Shown: positions 16,706 through 26,800 of the stretch, in pieces
Numbering within the stretch: position 1 is the stretch's first letter
Layout: each line of letters starts with the position of its first letter
NCBI GenBank assembly: GCA_018821985.1
Contig: JAHJKP010000012.1
Span: forward strand, 1-64,000
Direction of reading: 5' to 3'
Length of the DNA stretch: 64,000 nt
DNA from: Pseudomonadota bacterium
Lineage (GTDB): Bacteria; Desulfobacterota; Desulfobulbia; Desulfobulbales; Desulfocapsaceae
Notes under the pieces: model-generated
The model's input: only the letters and a program-made list of their open reading frames with translations
Told to the model about the DNA's origin: nothing
The model's database searches: none
Made by a program: the position numbers and the translations under genes

Positions 16706-19404
16706 TACAATCCCCCCACTTCAGAAAGGAAGGACTCAAAATCATCTTCACCTTCTCCCTTCCGGACAACTTCAAACAAATCGGATATATGCGCTTTCAA
16801 TCTTGCCCCATGTTTATGGTGCATCCAATACCTACCGTCTGTTATCAGGGCTACTTTTATTTCATGACGTTCGCATAACCCATTCGCATATTCTCTGGCA
16901 GAGCCTTGCCCGGTAACCGGGATGGCACTCTGGTCACTTACCATGACAACAACCTTGTCTTTGGTTGATTCTATTTTCTCTTTTTTTCTGGTGGTCTTCT
17001 TAAGGAGCAAGGCAATGACACCAAGAGGGGCAGATCGAAGGTCTTCTTCCTGTAGTTCGACAATGGAAAATCCCATGGCCCGCAGGAGAGGATCGAACCA
17101 GATTCGACGAAGGATTTGAAACTGCCCTTTGAGGGTGGGAAGGCTTTCTCCTGCAGATTCAATGATCTCTATAAATTGGTGCCGGATTAAGTCAGGATCC
17201 GGAACAGGGTAGTGCCTGAGTACCACTCGCCCCAGTTCTACAAAATCGAGAACAAGATTACCCGGAGCTTGAAACTCTCTTTGTTGCTTTGAGTCCTCAA
17301 GCAGCGGATTAGAAATATAGTCACCAGTCGATTCGCAAAACCTTGTTGGGAAATCAGTAGCGTCAACGCTCTCCCATTTCGCAGAGACCGACCATAAAGG
17401 GGGAGCCTTCACCCCAAAGTCGAAATCGTCATTGCCCAGGCAACGCAAATCACCATCATAATAGATGTCTCCATCCGAGTTGGACTCCCTTTTCTTGCCC
17501 TTTATTTCCACCTCAATTATTGCTGAAATTGGTTCAGGATCCTTGTCAATAATACAGAACGGTAATTCGGCACTGCCTATTTCTGTCTTGTTGTGCATGA
17601 CAGAGATGAGTCCCCTTCCTGCAACCAGTTCCTCAAGGGCAAAAGTCCACTCGTTTCCACGAGGCAATGGGAAAGATGCCGTTTTGCTGTCATTTATAAC
17701 AAAGACACGAGCTTCCTCAGGCAGCACCGTGCTGATTCCTTTGACCGAAACGTACAAAGAGATCCCGGGTGCATAACAAGGAATTGCTTCTCCCCTGGTG
17801 GTGTACACATAAGAGTTTGGCGGCGTGATCACCCATTCTAAACGAGGAGCGGCTTTCCCCACGCTAAGATTGAATTTTTCAAATATTGCTAACAACTTAT
17901 CGTCTACTATAGATGGTATTGCTAATTCCCAGAGTTGCCAGTCACGATTGAGAAAATTCCATGTCCCGATTGGAACATCTTGAATGATGAGCTTCGGCGG
18001 GATGATGATTTTGTATTCCTGCCCAGGAGTCAGTGTGTCCCCCATCACCTGCCTGCCGACGCCCAAAGCATCTATCTTGAAAAGGGTTACAGCTGTTTCC
18101 GACAACCCGCTCAGTCTCAAGCCGACAAATTCGTCTTCGACATCATCCTCAAAGCCTGGTGCCGTCCATTGGTAGCCGTTAATGGAAGGTGGCACCTCTT
18201 GACGCCATGTCAGATTTTTCAGGTTGGCAGCAAGGACAGTCCAGCTTCTGGCATCTGCTTTGAGAACCACTTTTTTGACAAAGTTGGGGAGCCAGGCCTG
18301 AGGATCGGTTTCGACATGCAACCCTCCTGCTTCAAACTCAAGGCAAACAAGTCGTATCTGATTTGCTCTTTTCAGCTTGCCTGGTCTTTCCTCGATCTGT
18401 TTCTCAAAAATTGCCTCAACCCTCTGCAGCATTCGCGCTGCAACAAGCTCTGGGTTGAGGTTACGGCGACCTGGGGTTATGGCTGGTTTCGGTTGCCGTG
18501 CATATTGTCTCCCCGACAAGCTGGTGATGAACAGGGCCATGACTTTGACCGACTCGTCATCTTCCGGATCCAGAACAATGTCAGGATATTTCTCCTTGTC
18601 AGAATTAAGAGAGGCAAGGGTGATCCGGTGATGAATACCTTCCTGATCCCTTGGGTCAGCTGAATATTTCTTGACGGCGTAACTGCCAGTCTCAGGATCT
18701 TTGAAAGTTCCCTGGACAAGAAGAATCTTGTTCTGTCTCGTTCCTGCCGGCCACAACTCGAATACAGCGTATGAGCCATCAATAAGGCCACTTCGGCTAT
18801 CATTCATGCTATTTCCCTGGATCCTGGCCACGAACATCTTGTCGTTCAGTTTTTGCTCCGGCAGAGATACTTTTACCCATCCCAAGGTCTCAACCATCTC
18901 TTCCTGGGCATGAGGCCCCCATTCTCCGGTTGGCTCAGAAGCAGCAACCGCTTCCAGGCTGTGAACAGGAAGATGGGTCGCATATTTTTCAATTTCCGCA
19001 GCCTCTTCCATCATCATTTTGTTTGAGAGTTCGCTTTCAGCAAGACGTATATGACCGTTGTCGAGAAAAAAACGTTTGTCTGCCTTGCAAAAGGTCCAGG
19101 CTTTGTTTCCTGTTGAACCTAGTTCATAAAACGCAACATCGAGGGCGAGTGAAGATTTTGCTTTACGGTGAAAGAGGTTGTAAAGCTCGTCGTTTGCGAG
19201 TAGGCGGTCGGAGATAATCCAGCGGCCCCACGGGGTTTGACGGAAACGAAAATCCTCCCGTAGCCGTGCTTCCTCCCCCCTATCCCAAAAGCTGTGCTTA
19301 AGTGCCTCTTCTTCAGTGAAACTTGTAGGTTCTTTCGACAAGTGTTCAACCAAGGGATCAAAGGAGGAAACAGACAATCGTATTAACTGCGCAGAACCCA
19401 TCAT
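16705..19404 (-). CDS. Large protein with S24 (LexA-like) peptidase domain
   Basis: An 899-residue protein of unknown overall role. Residues about 175-295 carry an S24/LexA-type peptidase signature: the catalytic Ser would be S199 in RIQGNSM and the Lys K245 or K246 in YAVKKY, with the LIDGSYAVF strand between. S24 domains self-cleave in LexA, UmuD and phage repressors on binding RecA-ssDNA filaments. Before it (residues 35-125) is a helical region that could hold a helix-turn-helix. After it come about 500 residues of beta-rich unknown sequence and a C-terminal region with alternating strands and helices. It overlaps mcrC by 4 bases (ATGA). A damage-responsive switch or sensor for the system is an inference; the active site may also serve only as a fold. 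Confidence 0.6.
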   Translation of the reverse strand: MMGSAQLIRLSVSSFDPLVEHLSKEPTSFTEEEALKHSFWDRGEEARLREDFRFRQTPWGRWIISDRLLANDELYNLFHRKAKSSLALDVAFYELGSTGNKAWTFCKADKRFFLDNGHIRLAESELSNKMMMEEAAEIEKYATHLPVHSLEAVAASEPTGEWGPHAQEEMVETLGWVKVSLPEQKLNDKMFVARIQGNSMNDSRSGLIDGSYAVFELWPAGTRQNKILLVQGTFKDPETGSYAVKKYSADPRDQEGIHHRITLASLNSDKEKYPDIVLDPEDDESVKVMALFITSLSGRQYARQPKPAITPGRRNLNPELVAARMLQRVEAIFEKQIEERPGKLKRANQIRLVCLEFEAGGLHVETDPQAWLPNFVKKVVLKADARSWTVLAANLKNLTWRQEVPPSINGYQWTAPGFEDDVEDEFVGLRLSGLSETAVTLFKIDALGVGRQVMGDTLTPGQEYKIIIPPKLIIQDVPIGTWNFLNRDWQLWELAIPSIVDDKLLAIFEKFNLSVGKAAPRLEWVITPPNSYVYTTRGEAIPCYAPGISLYVSVKGISTVLPEEARVFVINDSKTASFPLPRGNEWTFALEELVAGRGLISVMHNKTEIGSAELPFCIIDKDPEPISAIIEVEIKGKKRESNSDGDIYYDGDLRCLGNDDFDFGVKAPPLWSVSAKWESVDATDFPTRFCESTGDYISNPLLEDSKQQREFQAPGNLVLDFVELGRVVLRHYPVPDPDLIRHQFIEIIESAGESLPTLKGQFQILRRIWFDPLLRAMGFSIVELQEEDLRSAPLGVIALLLKKTTRKKEKIESTKDKVVVMVSDQSAIPVTGQGSAREYANGLCERHEIKVALITDGRYWMHHKHGARLKAHISDLFEVVRKGEGEDDFESFLSEVGGL

Positions 19405-20762
19405 GCTGTCCCTCCTAGGCCAAGACCGATCCCCTCACGGATAAGTTGCTCGAGTTCGAAAGCCAGAACCTCTCTTTCGTTTGTCTTGTATAGGTCGCGA
19501 TGCATGTTGACGAAGCGGACACTGACCCGGCGGCCGGTCTTTTGATGTTTCTCGTCTAGCAGATAAAGGTCGCGGGTTGGAATTCCCGTTACTTGCGGGT
19601 AAAGAAGCATGCTTTGCCCGCAGCCATAGCGGTGCGTGTAGGCATGCAGTTGGTACAGATCCCCATCAGACAGGCCAGATTGGCGTAGGTTTTTCCATTT
19701 GGTATCGATGACCAGATTGCACGCGCGTTCCTTATGGCAGATGAGGATATCGGGCGAAAGGTTGAGCACCCCCTTCAGTCCTTCGTCCTGGAAGAGAGGT
19801 CGGCGGTTATGGCGTGCTTGGGGATAGAGGCGGCAATCTGGTAGCATCGGCATCACACGTTCATGAAGAAAGGCGGCGATGAACCGCTCAAACACCTTGT
19901 TCATATCAAATAGTAGGGAAAAACTCCGCGCCTCACCCGAACTCACCGTCGGCGCCCGTTCTCCCAGAATCAGACGGCAGAAGTGGAATAAATCCTCAAA
20001 ACGCTCGTTCTGGCGGGTGAAGGTCACCATTTTGAAATGGGCTGGGCCGATAATCTCGTCACTTACCTCGTCAAAAACCAAAAGACAGTGACGCAGCGCA
20101 TCCTGTGTTCCCGGTGTACTGGTGGCGTCCAACAATACTCGGCAGGCCGCTTTGAATATCCGGTTCATGGCTGTATTTTGGGAGAACTGGTCATAGCGGC
20201 AAAAGAACCGTTCGCGATGGGCAGCATTCTTAAGAAGTTGCTTGCCGACCAATAGCCGCCCCTTAAAGCTCCGCAGGTTCTCCTCGTACGACACATAACT
20301 CCGCTCACATCCCAGCAGGAGTTCACTCATCAACTGATTGGCAAATAGTGCGCTCAGCGTTTCGTTGAGCGGCGCCCGCCGGGTCGCTAGCCGCGCAACA
20401 TCGCGAGAACGGATGGGGATATCCCCGGCAACAGCAAGCATGTAGAGCAGATTGCTTCGTGATTCCCGCCACGACCCACCATTCACGCTAACGGCAGCTT
20501 CCGTCGGGTTGTCCACCTTGGGAAGAATCTCAACTTGCAGGCCCGGAACCTGGACGATCCCCACCCACTGCTGGGCTTGGACATAGTCCTTATACCAGGT
20601 GAAGACTGCCTTCCCGTCCCGGGTCAGGTACTGCTCGCTCTTCTCCAGACGGCGGTAAAGAGGCTCCTCCAGATAGACGATCCGCTCCGTCGCTTCGGGG
20701 GGCGCAGCCTTTCGAGCCCAGCGGACGATCTGTCCGTATTCGGGGATGACAATGCGTTTCAT
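19401..20762 (-). CDS. mcrC: McrC-like nuclease subunit of modification-dependent restriction
   Basis: Partner nuclease of McrB. In McrBC, McrC binds the McrB ring, stimulates its NTPase and cuts DNA when translocating complexes meet. The 453-residue protein has the long N-terminal McrB-interaction region and a C-terminal PD-(D/E)XK core: the PDILI strand near residue 337 and VIDTKWK near 354 give the Asp and Asp-x-Lys. It lies 10 bases after mcrB in the same direction. E. coli McrC is about 350 residues, so this is a longer variant. It overlaps the S24-domain gene by 4 bases. Confidence 0.88.
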   Translation of the reverse strand: MKRIVIPEYGQIVRWARKAAPPEATERIVYLEEPLYRRLEKSEQYLTRDGKAVFTWYKDYVQAQQWVGIVQVPGLQVEILPKVDNPTEAAVSVNGGSWRESRSNLLYMLAVAGDIPIRSRDVARLATRRAPLNETLSALFANQLMSELLLGCERSYVSYEENLRSFKGRLLVGKQLLKNAAHRERFFCRYDQFSQNTAMNRIFKAACRVLLDATSTPGTQDALRHCLLVFDEVSDEIIGPAHFKMVTFTRQNERFEDLFHFCRLILGERAPTVSSGEARSFSLLFDMNKVFERFIAAFLHERVMPMLPDCRLYPQARHNRRPLFQDEGLKGVLNLSPDILICHKERACNLVIDTKWKNLRQSGLSDGDLYQLHAYTHRYGCGQSMLLYPQVTGIPTRDLYLLDEKHQKTGRRVSVRFVNMHRDLYKTNEREVLAFELEQLIREGIGLGLGGTA

Positions 20763-20772
20763 CTGCTACCAA

Positions 20773-23700
20773 TCATGACACTACCTCGAACGCCGTCTTG
20801 TGCCCCTCATACTGTTTGTCTGGCAGCACTCCGAGAAAAAAAGGCACCAGGACTTCAGCATCATTCCCACGGGTAAAGCGGCTGGATATGCAGTGGTCCA
20901 GGCGGTTTTCATAATCACTGTGATCAAAGCCTATGGTTGCTTCCTCTTCAAAGGTCGTGGCGCTGATGATTGGTGCCACATACGCTTTGTCCTTGACGAC
21001 AGATCCGTTTCGCTCAGGTAAGCCCTCTTCCGTGTAAGGGCAGCCGAGCACCAGGCAGATCTTGTCCCAGGCCCCATAAAAATACTCCTGCAAGAGGGGG
21101 ATTACCCGTTCCACAAAGACCCGTCTCAAATCCTCCAGGCTGCGGACGCCGAGGAAGTAGGCATGGCCCAGTTGGTGGTCACGGTCATAGATAAAACGGA
21201 TACGTGCATTCAAGGCCTCGAAGACATCGACTATCAGATCGATAAGCGGTTTGCTGGTCACCTGTTTTTGCAGCACCTGCCTGATAATCCCGGCATCCGG
21301 CATGAGTTCTTCAAAGGTGAAGCGGCGGCGCAAAGCGACGTCCATCAAGGCAATGGAACGATCGGCGGTATTCATGGTGCCGATGACGTGCAGGTTGGGG
21401 GGTACGGCAAAGCGGTGAGTCGGTGAATAGGACAACGGCAGTTTCAGCTCGCCTGGAGTCCCGAGACGTTTGTCTGGCTCCAGAATGGTGATCAGTTCTC
21501 CCAGAATCTTACTGATATTGCCTCGGTTGATCTCATCGATGATGAGGACATACTGACGGGTATCGGCAGAGAAAGAGAAGGAAGCTCCTCCGGCACTTGG
21601 CTTGTCCAAGACCTGCTGGACTCGGGCTGCTGGAGCGACAAGGTCCAGACGGCGGCTGGCCGCGCTCATTGACAGTGTGTAAAGTTCCTTGTAGGCGATC
21701 CAGAGTGCCGTGTATTGATGGCCGCCAGCATTGCCGTATGTACGGCCAAAGAACTCGGTTGTTTTATTGGTGGTAAGTTCTTCAGGTTTCGGTCCCAGCT
21801 CATTGCGATTGTCCCAGAGCAGACGAACCAATTCCTTGCCTGCTGTCTGTCCGGAATCTCGGGTTGTGCTGATTGTTCCGTCCTCTTCTACTGTGCAAGG
21901 ATAGATCTGTAGGTTGCCGCGCGAACTTATGCGCAGCACATAATCCTTGTTGCTGATGCTTTTAGCAAGTCGCTCCTCTTCACCCTCGACATTCAGCAGC
22001 AACTGCGCCCAGAGCGTATCAAATCCCGGCGTTTCGTCCTTGAGCAGCAGTCCCTCTGCCGCAGCTCGCAAAGCAATGCGCTTGAAGACCCCATCATGCA
22101 GCTCATACTTAACTTCACCTCCCTCCTCGGCAGCGTCGAGAACTGGCCGCAAGCCTTCCACGAACTCCTCATAGCCGTAAGATTGGTGGAAGGTGACGAA
22201 CTCTGCCTGCCCCTGGGCCTGCTTCTCGCGAAAGACTCTCATGACCGTCTCGTCCGAGAGATCGTCAAGGTTCTGCTCCGGCAGAATCAGTTGCAGGGCG
22301 CGACGAGCCGTGGTGAATGTCTTTCCTGTACCCGGTGGACCGTAGAGGATGATATTCTGGGGATTGCAAGGGATCGGTGGTGGAAATGTTTTTATTTCTT
22401 CTAGTGTCTCGCCTTCCGGTTCAGTTTTTTCTACCTGCGGAGCCGACAGGATTTCGTTGTAATCCTCCTCTGAAAGGTTTTTAAGGGTACTGAACCAATC
22501 CGGCCGATTCACCTTGCGCCGTTCTTGACTCTCCCAATAAACACCAATCTGGTGGCAGTAATCCTCTCCTTCCACAAAGCTTGAGTTTGGAGCGTAAGAA
22601 TAGCCGTTCACGACAGTTCCTATACCAACTACTACTGATTTGCCATCGTTGGCAACAATCTTGTCGCCAGGTTTGATCCCTCTGAAGGTCCAGACCTGCC
22701 CCATTCCCCGCTTCTTATAACCGTCTGGAAATTTGAGCAAACACTCATTGGCACGGATATCGAACTCGGACTTGCTCAAACCGGTAAGATCGCCCAACTC
22801 TGGCCAGCCGATGGAGGCAATCCCCTTGTCACGCCACTCTGGCCAGCCGACAGCATTTCGTCCCGGTGCAATTTTCCAGTAGCGAGGGCCGGTTGTGGAC
22901 GCTCCGAATTCTTCTTGCTTCGGGACATGACTCCATATTTCCTCCCGCTCGGCAGCGGTCAGCTCCTTCACCTCGAACTGAGGCGCCACCAAAAGGCCAG
23001 ACGGGAAAGGTTCGAGGGGGATCTGATCCCAGGAGAACTCACCACCCTCAGTGCTGGTCACAGTGCCCACTGCTCTGACGTCGCCGGCGGTCATGAGGGC
23101 CAGCATTTCCCCTTCGGCCAGATCCACCGCTGACAGGATAGTGGCGAGAAAGGGGTCAACATCCTCTGGTTCAATTCTGCTTTTGGCACAGAAGGCTACC
23201 AGTTCCATCTCGTCGGCCATGTCAAGCGGGACGGCCCAGGCGCGGATTTTCAGTGACTTGCTTGCATTAAAGTCAGTCCACAGGGTTTCCCCTGTCTCGA
23301 GAATGTCCCCTAATCCTTTATGACGTTCCAGCAAGGTAGCATACATGACACTGTAAGGGGTTTTTGACTTGCTGGCCGAAGTATCGATGGCTCGATAGTG
23401 AAAGAAAAGCATTTCCTTGGTGAAGATGGGGAGAATAATGGGTTTAGCACGGTCCTGATAGAGAAAGGCTACCTTCCATTTCAGCACCGGGGCGAGATCG
23501 ATTTCATCGATACGGACTAAATTCCCTGCCTGGACTGCGTCGATAACTTCGATGAGCAGGCCTCTGATGGCGGCAAAGGCTTCTAGCTCGTTTGCGCCAT
23601 ATTTTGCATACCAAGCATACTTTTCGCCCCACATTCGACCGAGTTTAGAATCCTTGGCCTCCTGATTTCCCCGGAAGTAGATGCCAAACTTGAAGGCCGA

Positions 23701-23868
23701 CCCACCCCAGATGCTTCCCAGGACTTCCAGTTTGACTTCCAGCCAGTAGATAAAGGCATCGCTGCAGTCTGGGTTGGTATACTCCTCCAAGGTCATAGTG
23801 CGGAGGCGCTCCAGCGGCCAGGCATCAAGGAATTCGGTCCAGAGTTGTTGCTTTTCGGTGCTGGTCAT
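20773..23868 (-). CDS. mcrB: McrB-like AAA+ NTPase with EVE-like domain
   Basis: Motor subunit of a type IV (McrBC-family) restriction complex. The 1031 residues have three parts. Residues 1-~310 are a conserved-looking N-terminal region of unknown fold. Residues ~325-470 look like an EVE/PUA-like base-flipping reader, beginning YWKIAPGRNA and including GDKIVAND and VVGIGTV. From ~500 comes the McrB AAA+ core with Walker A GPPGTGKT (~509), Walker B LIIDEINRG (~776) and the McrB signature MNTADRSI (~833). Family knowledge predicts GTP or ATP hydrolysis and translocation after reading a modified base through the EVE-like domain. The ATG overlaps the methyltransferase stop by 4 bases; mcrC follows after 10 bases. 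Confidence 0.88.
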   Translation of the reverse strand: MTSTEKQQLWTEFLDAWPLERLRTMTLEEYTNPDCSDAFIYWLEVKLEVLGSIWGGSAFKFGIYFRGNQEAKDSKLGRMWGEKYAWYAKYGANELEAFAAIRGLLIEVIDAVQAGNLVRIDEIDLAPVLKWKVAFLYQDRAKPIILPIFTKEMLFFHYRAIDTSASKSKTPYSVMYATLLERHKGLGDILETGETLWTDFNASKSLKIRAWAVPLDMADEMELVAFCAKSRIEPEDVDPFLATILSAVDLAEGEMLALMTAGDVRAVGTVTSTEGGEFSWDQIPLEPFPSGLLVAPQFEVKELTAAEREEIWSHVPKQEEFGASTTGPRYWKIAPGRNAVGWPEWRDKGIASIGWPELGDLTGLSKSEFDIRANECLLKFPDGYKKRGMGQVWTFRGIKPGDKIVANDGKSVVVGIGTVVNGYSYAPNSSFVEGEDYCHQIGVYWESQERRKVNRPDWFSTLKNLSEEDYNEILSAPQVEKTEPEGETLEEIKTFPPPIPCNPQNIILYGPPGTGKTFTTARRALQLILPEQNLDDLSDETVMRVFREKQAQGQAEFVTFHQSYGYEEFVEGLRPVLDAAEEGGEVKYELHDGVFKRIALRAAAEGLLLKDETPGFDTLWAQLLLNVEGEEERLAKSISNKDYVLRISSRGNLQIYPCTVEEDGTISTTRDSGQTAGKELVRLLWDNRNELGPKPEELTTNKTTEFFGRTYGNAGGHQYTALWIAYKELYTLSMSAASRRLDLVAPAARVQQVLDKPSAGGASFSFSADTRQYVLIIDEINRGNISKILGELITILEPDKRLGTPGELKLPLSYSPTHRFAVPPNLHVIGTMNTADRSIALMDVALRRRFTFEELMPDAGIIRQVLQKQVTSKPLIDLIVDVFEALNARIRFIYDRDHQLGHAYFLGVRSLEDLRRVFVERVIPLLQEYFYGAWDKICLVLGCPYTEEGLPERNGSVVKDKAYVAPIISATTFEEEATIGFDHSDYENRLDHCISSRFTRGNDAEVLVPFFLGVLPDKQYEGHKTAFEVVS

Positions 23869-26800
23869 TTGGTTTCTCCGCTCTTGGCCTGGAAGGCAGC
23901 TGGCCAGCCTCCGTGGGCGTCAATGACTGTGTCGATCTCAGTCATCAGGCGGATGGTTTCGCTGATGGCGACGATGATCTTTTGGTAATGGTCGATGTCG
24001 TCGTCGGAAAGGAGACGGCCTTTACGGTCTTTGAGCCACTTGTGGCAGACTTGGTATCCACCGATGTGGAAGTTCCAGACTTGATCAGTGACCCCCTGGA
24101 AACCATTCTTCTGTTTCTTATCGAGCCAAACGGTTTTGTCGCTGTAAGAAATTTTTTCGACTTCGACAGAAACTGTCCCGACGACTTTTGTAATTGTTGT
24201 GTCAATAAGCATAGTTGACTCAAATAGCTGTATTGATACAAGGTTTGACCCAATTTTGCAGATTTCTCGGAAAAGTTCTAGGTCAAAGCAAATCGGGATT
24301 TTCGGGAAATCTATTTTCAAAAAATCTGCGTAGCGGCTCCGATAGATGGGGCTGTGCAAAATGGCATAAATATAATAAAAAACATCTTCTGGGAAAAAGG
24401 TTGTCTTCGCTTTTGGTTTACTTTCAGCTTCTGATACAAATTTCAGACCCAGAGACGATTCCATTTTTTTGACAAAATTTATAGCCAGGTTAGTAACTCG
24501 TCCATCTTTACCAAGAGACCATAGCTGGTGAGCAGAATTGGAATATAGATAAAGAGGGAAATACTGAATTCCTCCTCGGTAGAATAAATTTGTATCGGCA
24601 ACATGTTTTCCAACAGTGATTAAATTCCATTCCCCTTCCCCAACAGCCTGTCCCTGTCTGCCAGTTGCCATGCAAATATTGGGATGCAGGGCGTGATGAA
24701 GTTCTTTTTCTCTCGGTCGATCCATGAAATAACGACTGTAATGACAATACCTAATATCAAATGGCCGGTACAAGCAATTAACCAAGCGAATTTTCCAGTT
24801 TTTGTCCTGCTGTAACAATTTGCGAACATGCTTCAATTGCCAATCAGAAGAATCTGATATTTCATATATATTTCTTATTGACGAGTCACTAATGCTTTCA
24901 TCTATCATCTTTTTTATTAGATTCGTTATGTCATTTTTGTCAAATGACACAGCTATACGATCTCTATGAGTCTTAAACCCATTTGCACTTTCTAGAAAAA
25001 TATCTGTTATTTTATCGTAAGTGTCATAATCATTTTTCCCATAATCATCTTGTTTACAGAATAAATAATCTGGGCTAGATGGAGATAAAATATTTTTATT
25101 ATCAATTGAAAATATTGTATTTGCTGATGAAAACTTATATTTTATTTCTCTTCCACCTAAGAGACTGTAATGACTTATACTTTTATTATTACTTAATGAA
25201 TTTGAGAATATACCGATTGCAACACCCTGCTGGATATCAAAAACATTAACGTCTTTACTCCCATCGGTTGCTTTTTCTTTCTTTTTCAGGTTGCCATGCA
25301 TGTCAACAAGATAAATATAATTAAAGCTGCTTGTTAAACTCTGTCGCATACCCCTGAAGGTTGGATTATCCAAGTAACCGTGGTTAGTGATTAACGCAAG
25401 TATTCCGACTCCACTTGTATCAATGCTGTGTTGGCCAAAGCGCAAGAATTTCACATAATCATCAAGCAACCCCTTAGGGTTACGTTCACCAAGCGGTTTA
25501 CCATCAACTTGGAAGTATGCACGGATTATTGAGGAAATCCAAGCACCAGTATTTGATGAGTCATATGCATACGGCGGATTCCCAACAACTACCGTAAATC
25601 TCTGTTGTCGTTTTATCCCATTAACCTCTTCCGCCTCCCTGGCAAGAGCCGATACAAAACCTGGTAGGCCTTCTTGAATATCCGATGCCGGTTCAAGACT
25701 ATCCGTCAAATATACATGCAACCGCTCGTGATCCTTTACATGATACCCCGTCTCTCCCAACTTGAATGCTAACTTAAGATGGGCAATGGAGTAAGACGCC
25801 ATCATGAGCTCATACCCATACAGCCTAGTGAGGAGATGTTTGGGCACATACTCCCGCCAGCGGGCCACGATTTCTGGGTCATTCCATGAATCTTTCTGTA
25901 GAGCGTTGCACCATTTTTCCTTCATGGTTCGCTCGATGACCTCGATGCATTCATAAAGGAAAGTCCCGGTACCGGTAGCCGGGTCGAGGATGCAGACAAA
26001 TGGGGCGGTGGACGTTACTCCCTTTGGCAGCTTGAGGTCAGGAAAACTCCTCTGCATATCCCCCCAAGTGGCGGTAGAGGCCAGACCATCTTCTAGCCCG
26101 AACTCGGTCTGCAACAGTTCGTGCACACTACGAACGATGAAAGAGACTACCGGTCGCGGGGTAAAGTAGACCCCACGCTTGTTGCGTAGTTCGTTGTCAT
26201 AAGCTGCCAAAAATGGCTCGTAGAAATGAATGACCGGGTCGGTTGCCTGATCAGAATTTTTGTCACCAATGCCGAAGATATAAGTCACGTTAATACGGTC
26301 AAGGAGATCGGCGATATCGTCTACCAGCCAGAGGAGCCTGCCTCTATGTTCACTAAGATTCACTTCAAGTGCAGTTTTGAAGAGCTCTCCCAGGAAATTG
26401 CTTGTGGAAGGCAGATACTTAAGGGCATTCTGTCTGGTGAAGCGGTCACCACATGCGGCCAACCGTTCGTTGCCAATCCAGCGGGAGGTGAGTAGACCGT
26501 AAGTCAGTGTCTGGGCAAAAGCATCGGCAAACTCCCCCTCAGTTTGATCATGAACCAGAGTTTTCTTGAAGGTCTTGTAGAGATTACGAAGCGGCCCCTC
26601 TTTCGGTTCATCTTCTAATTCCATGAGCGCGAGCTTGCGCAAGTATCGCGCCCGGTAGGCCAGTTCCTGAGCCAATTCCATGGGATTTCGCACCTTGGCC
26701 TTGCTGACCACAAAGAAACGGGAAAGGAGACTTACCACCTCGGCCGCATCCTTGAAACCATGGTCCTTACGGAGCTTGCCGGAGAGCGTCTCCTGCCCTT

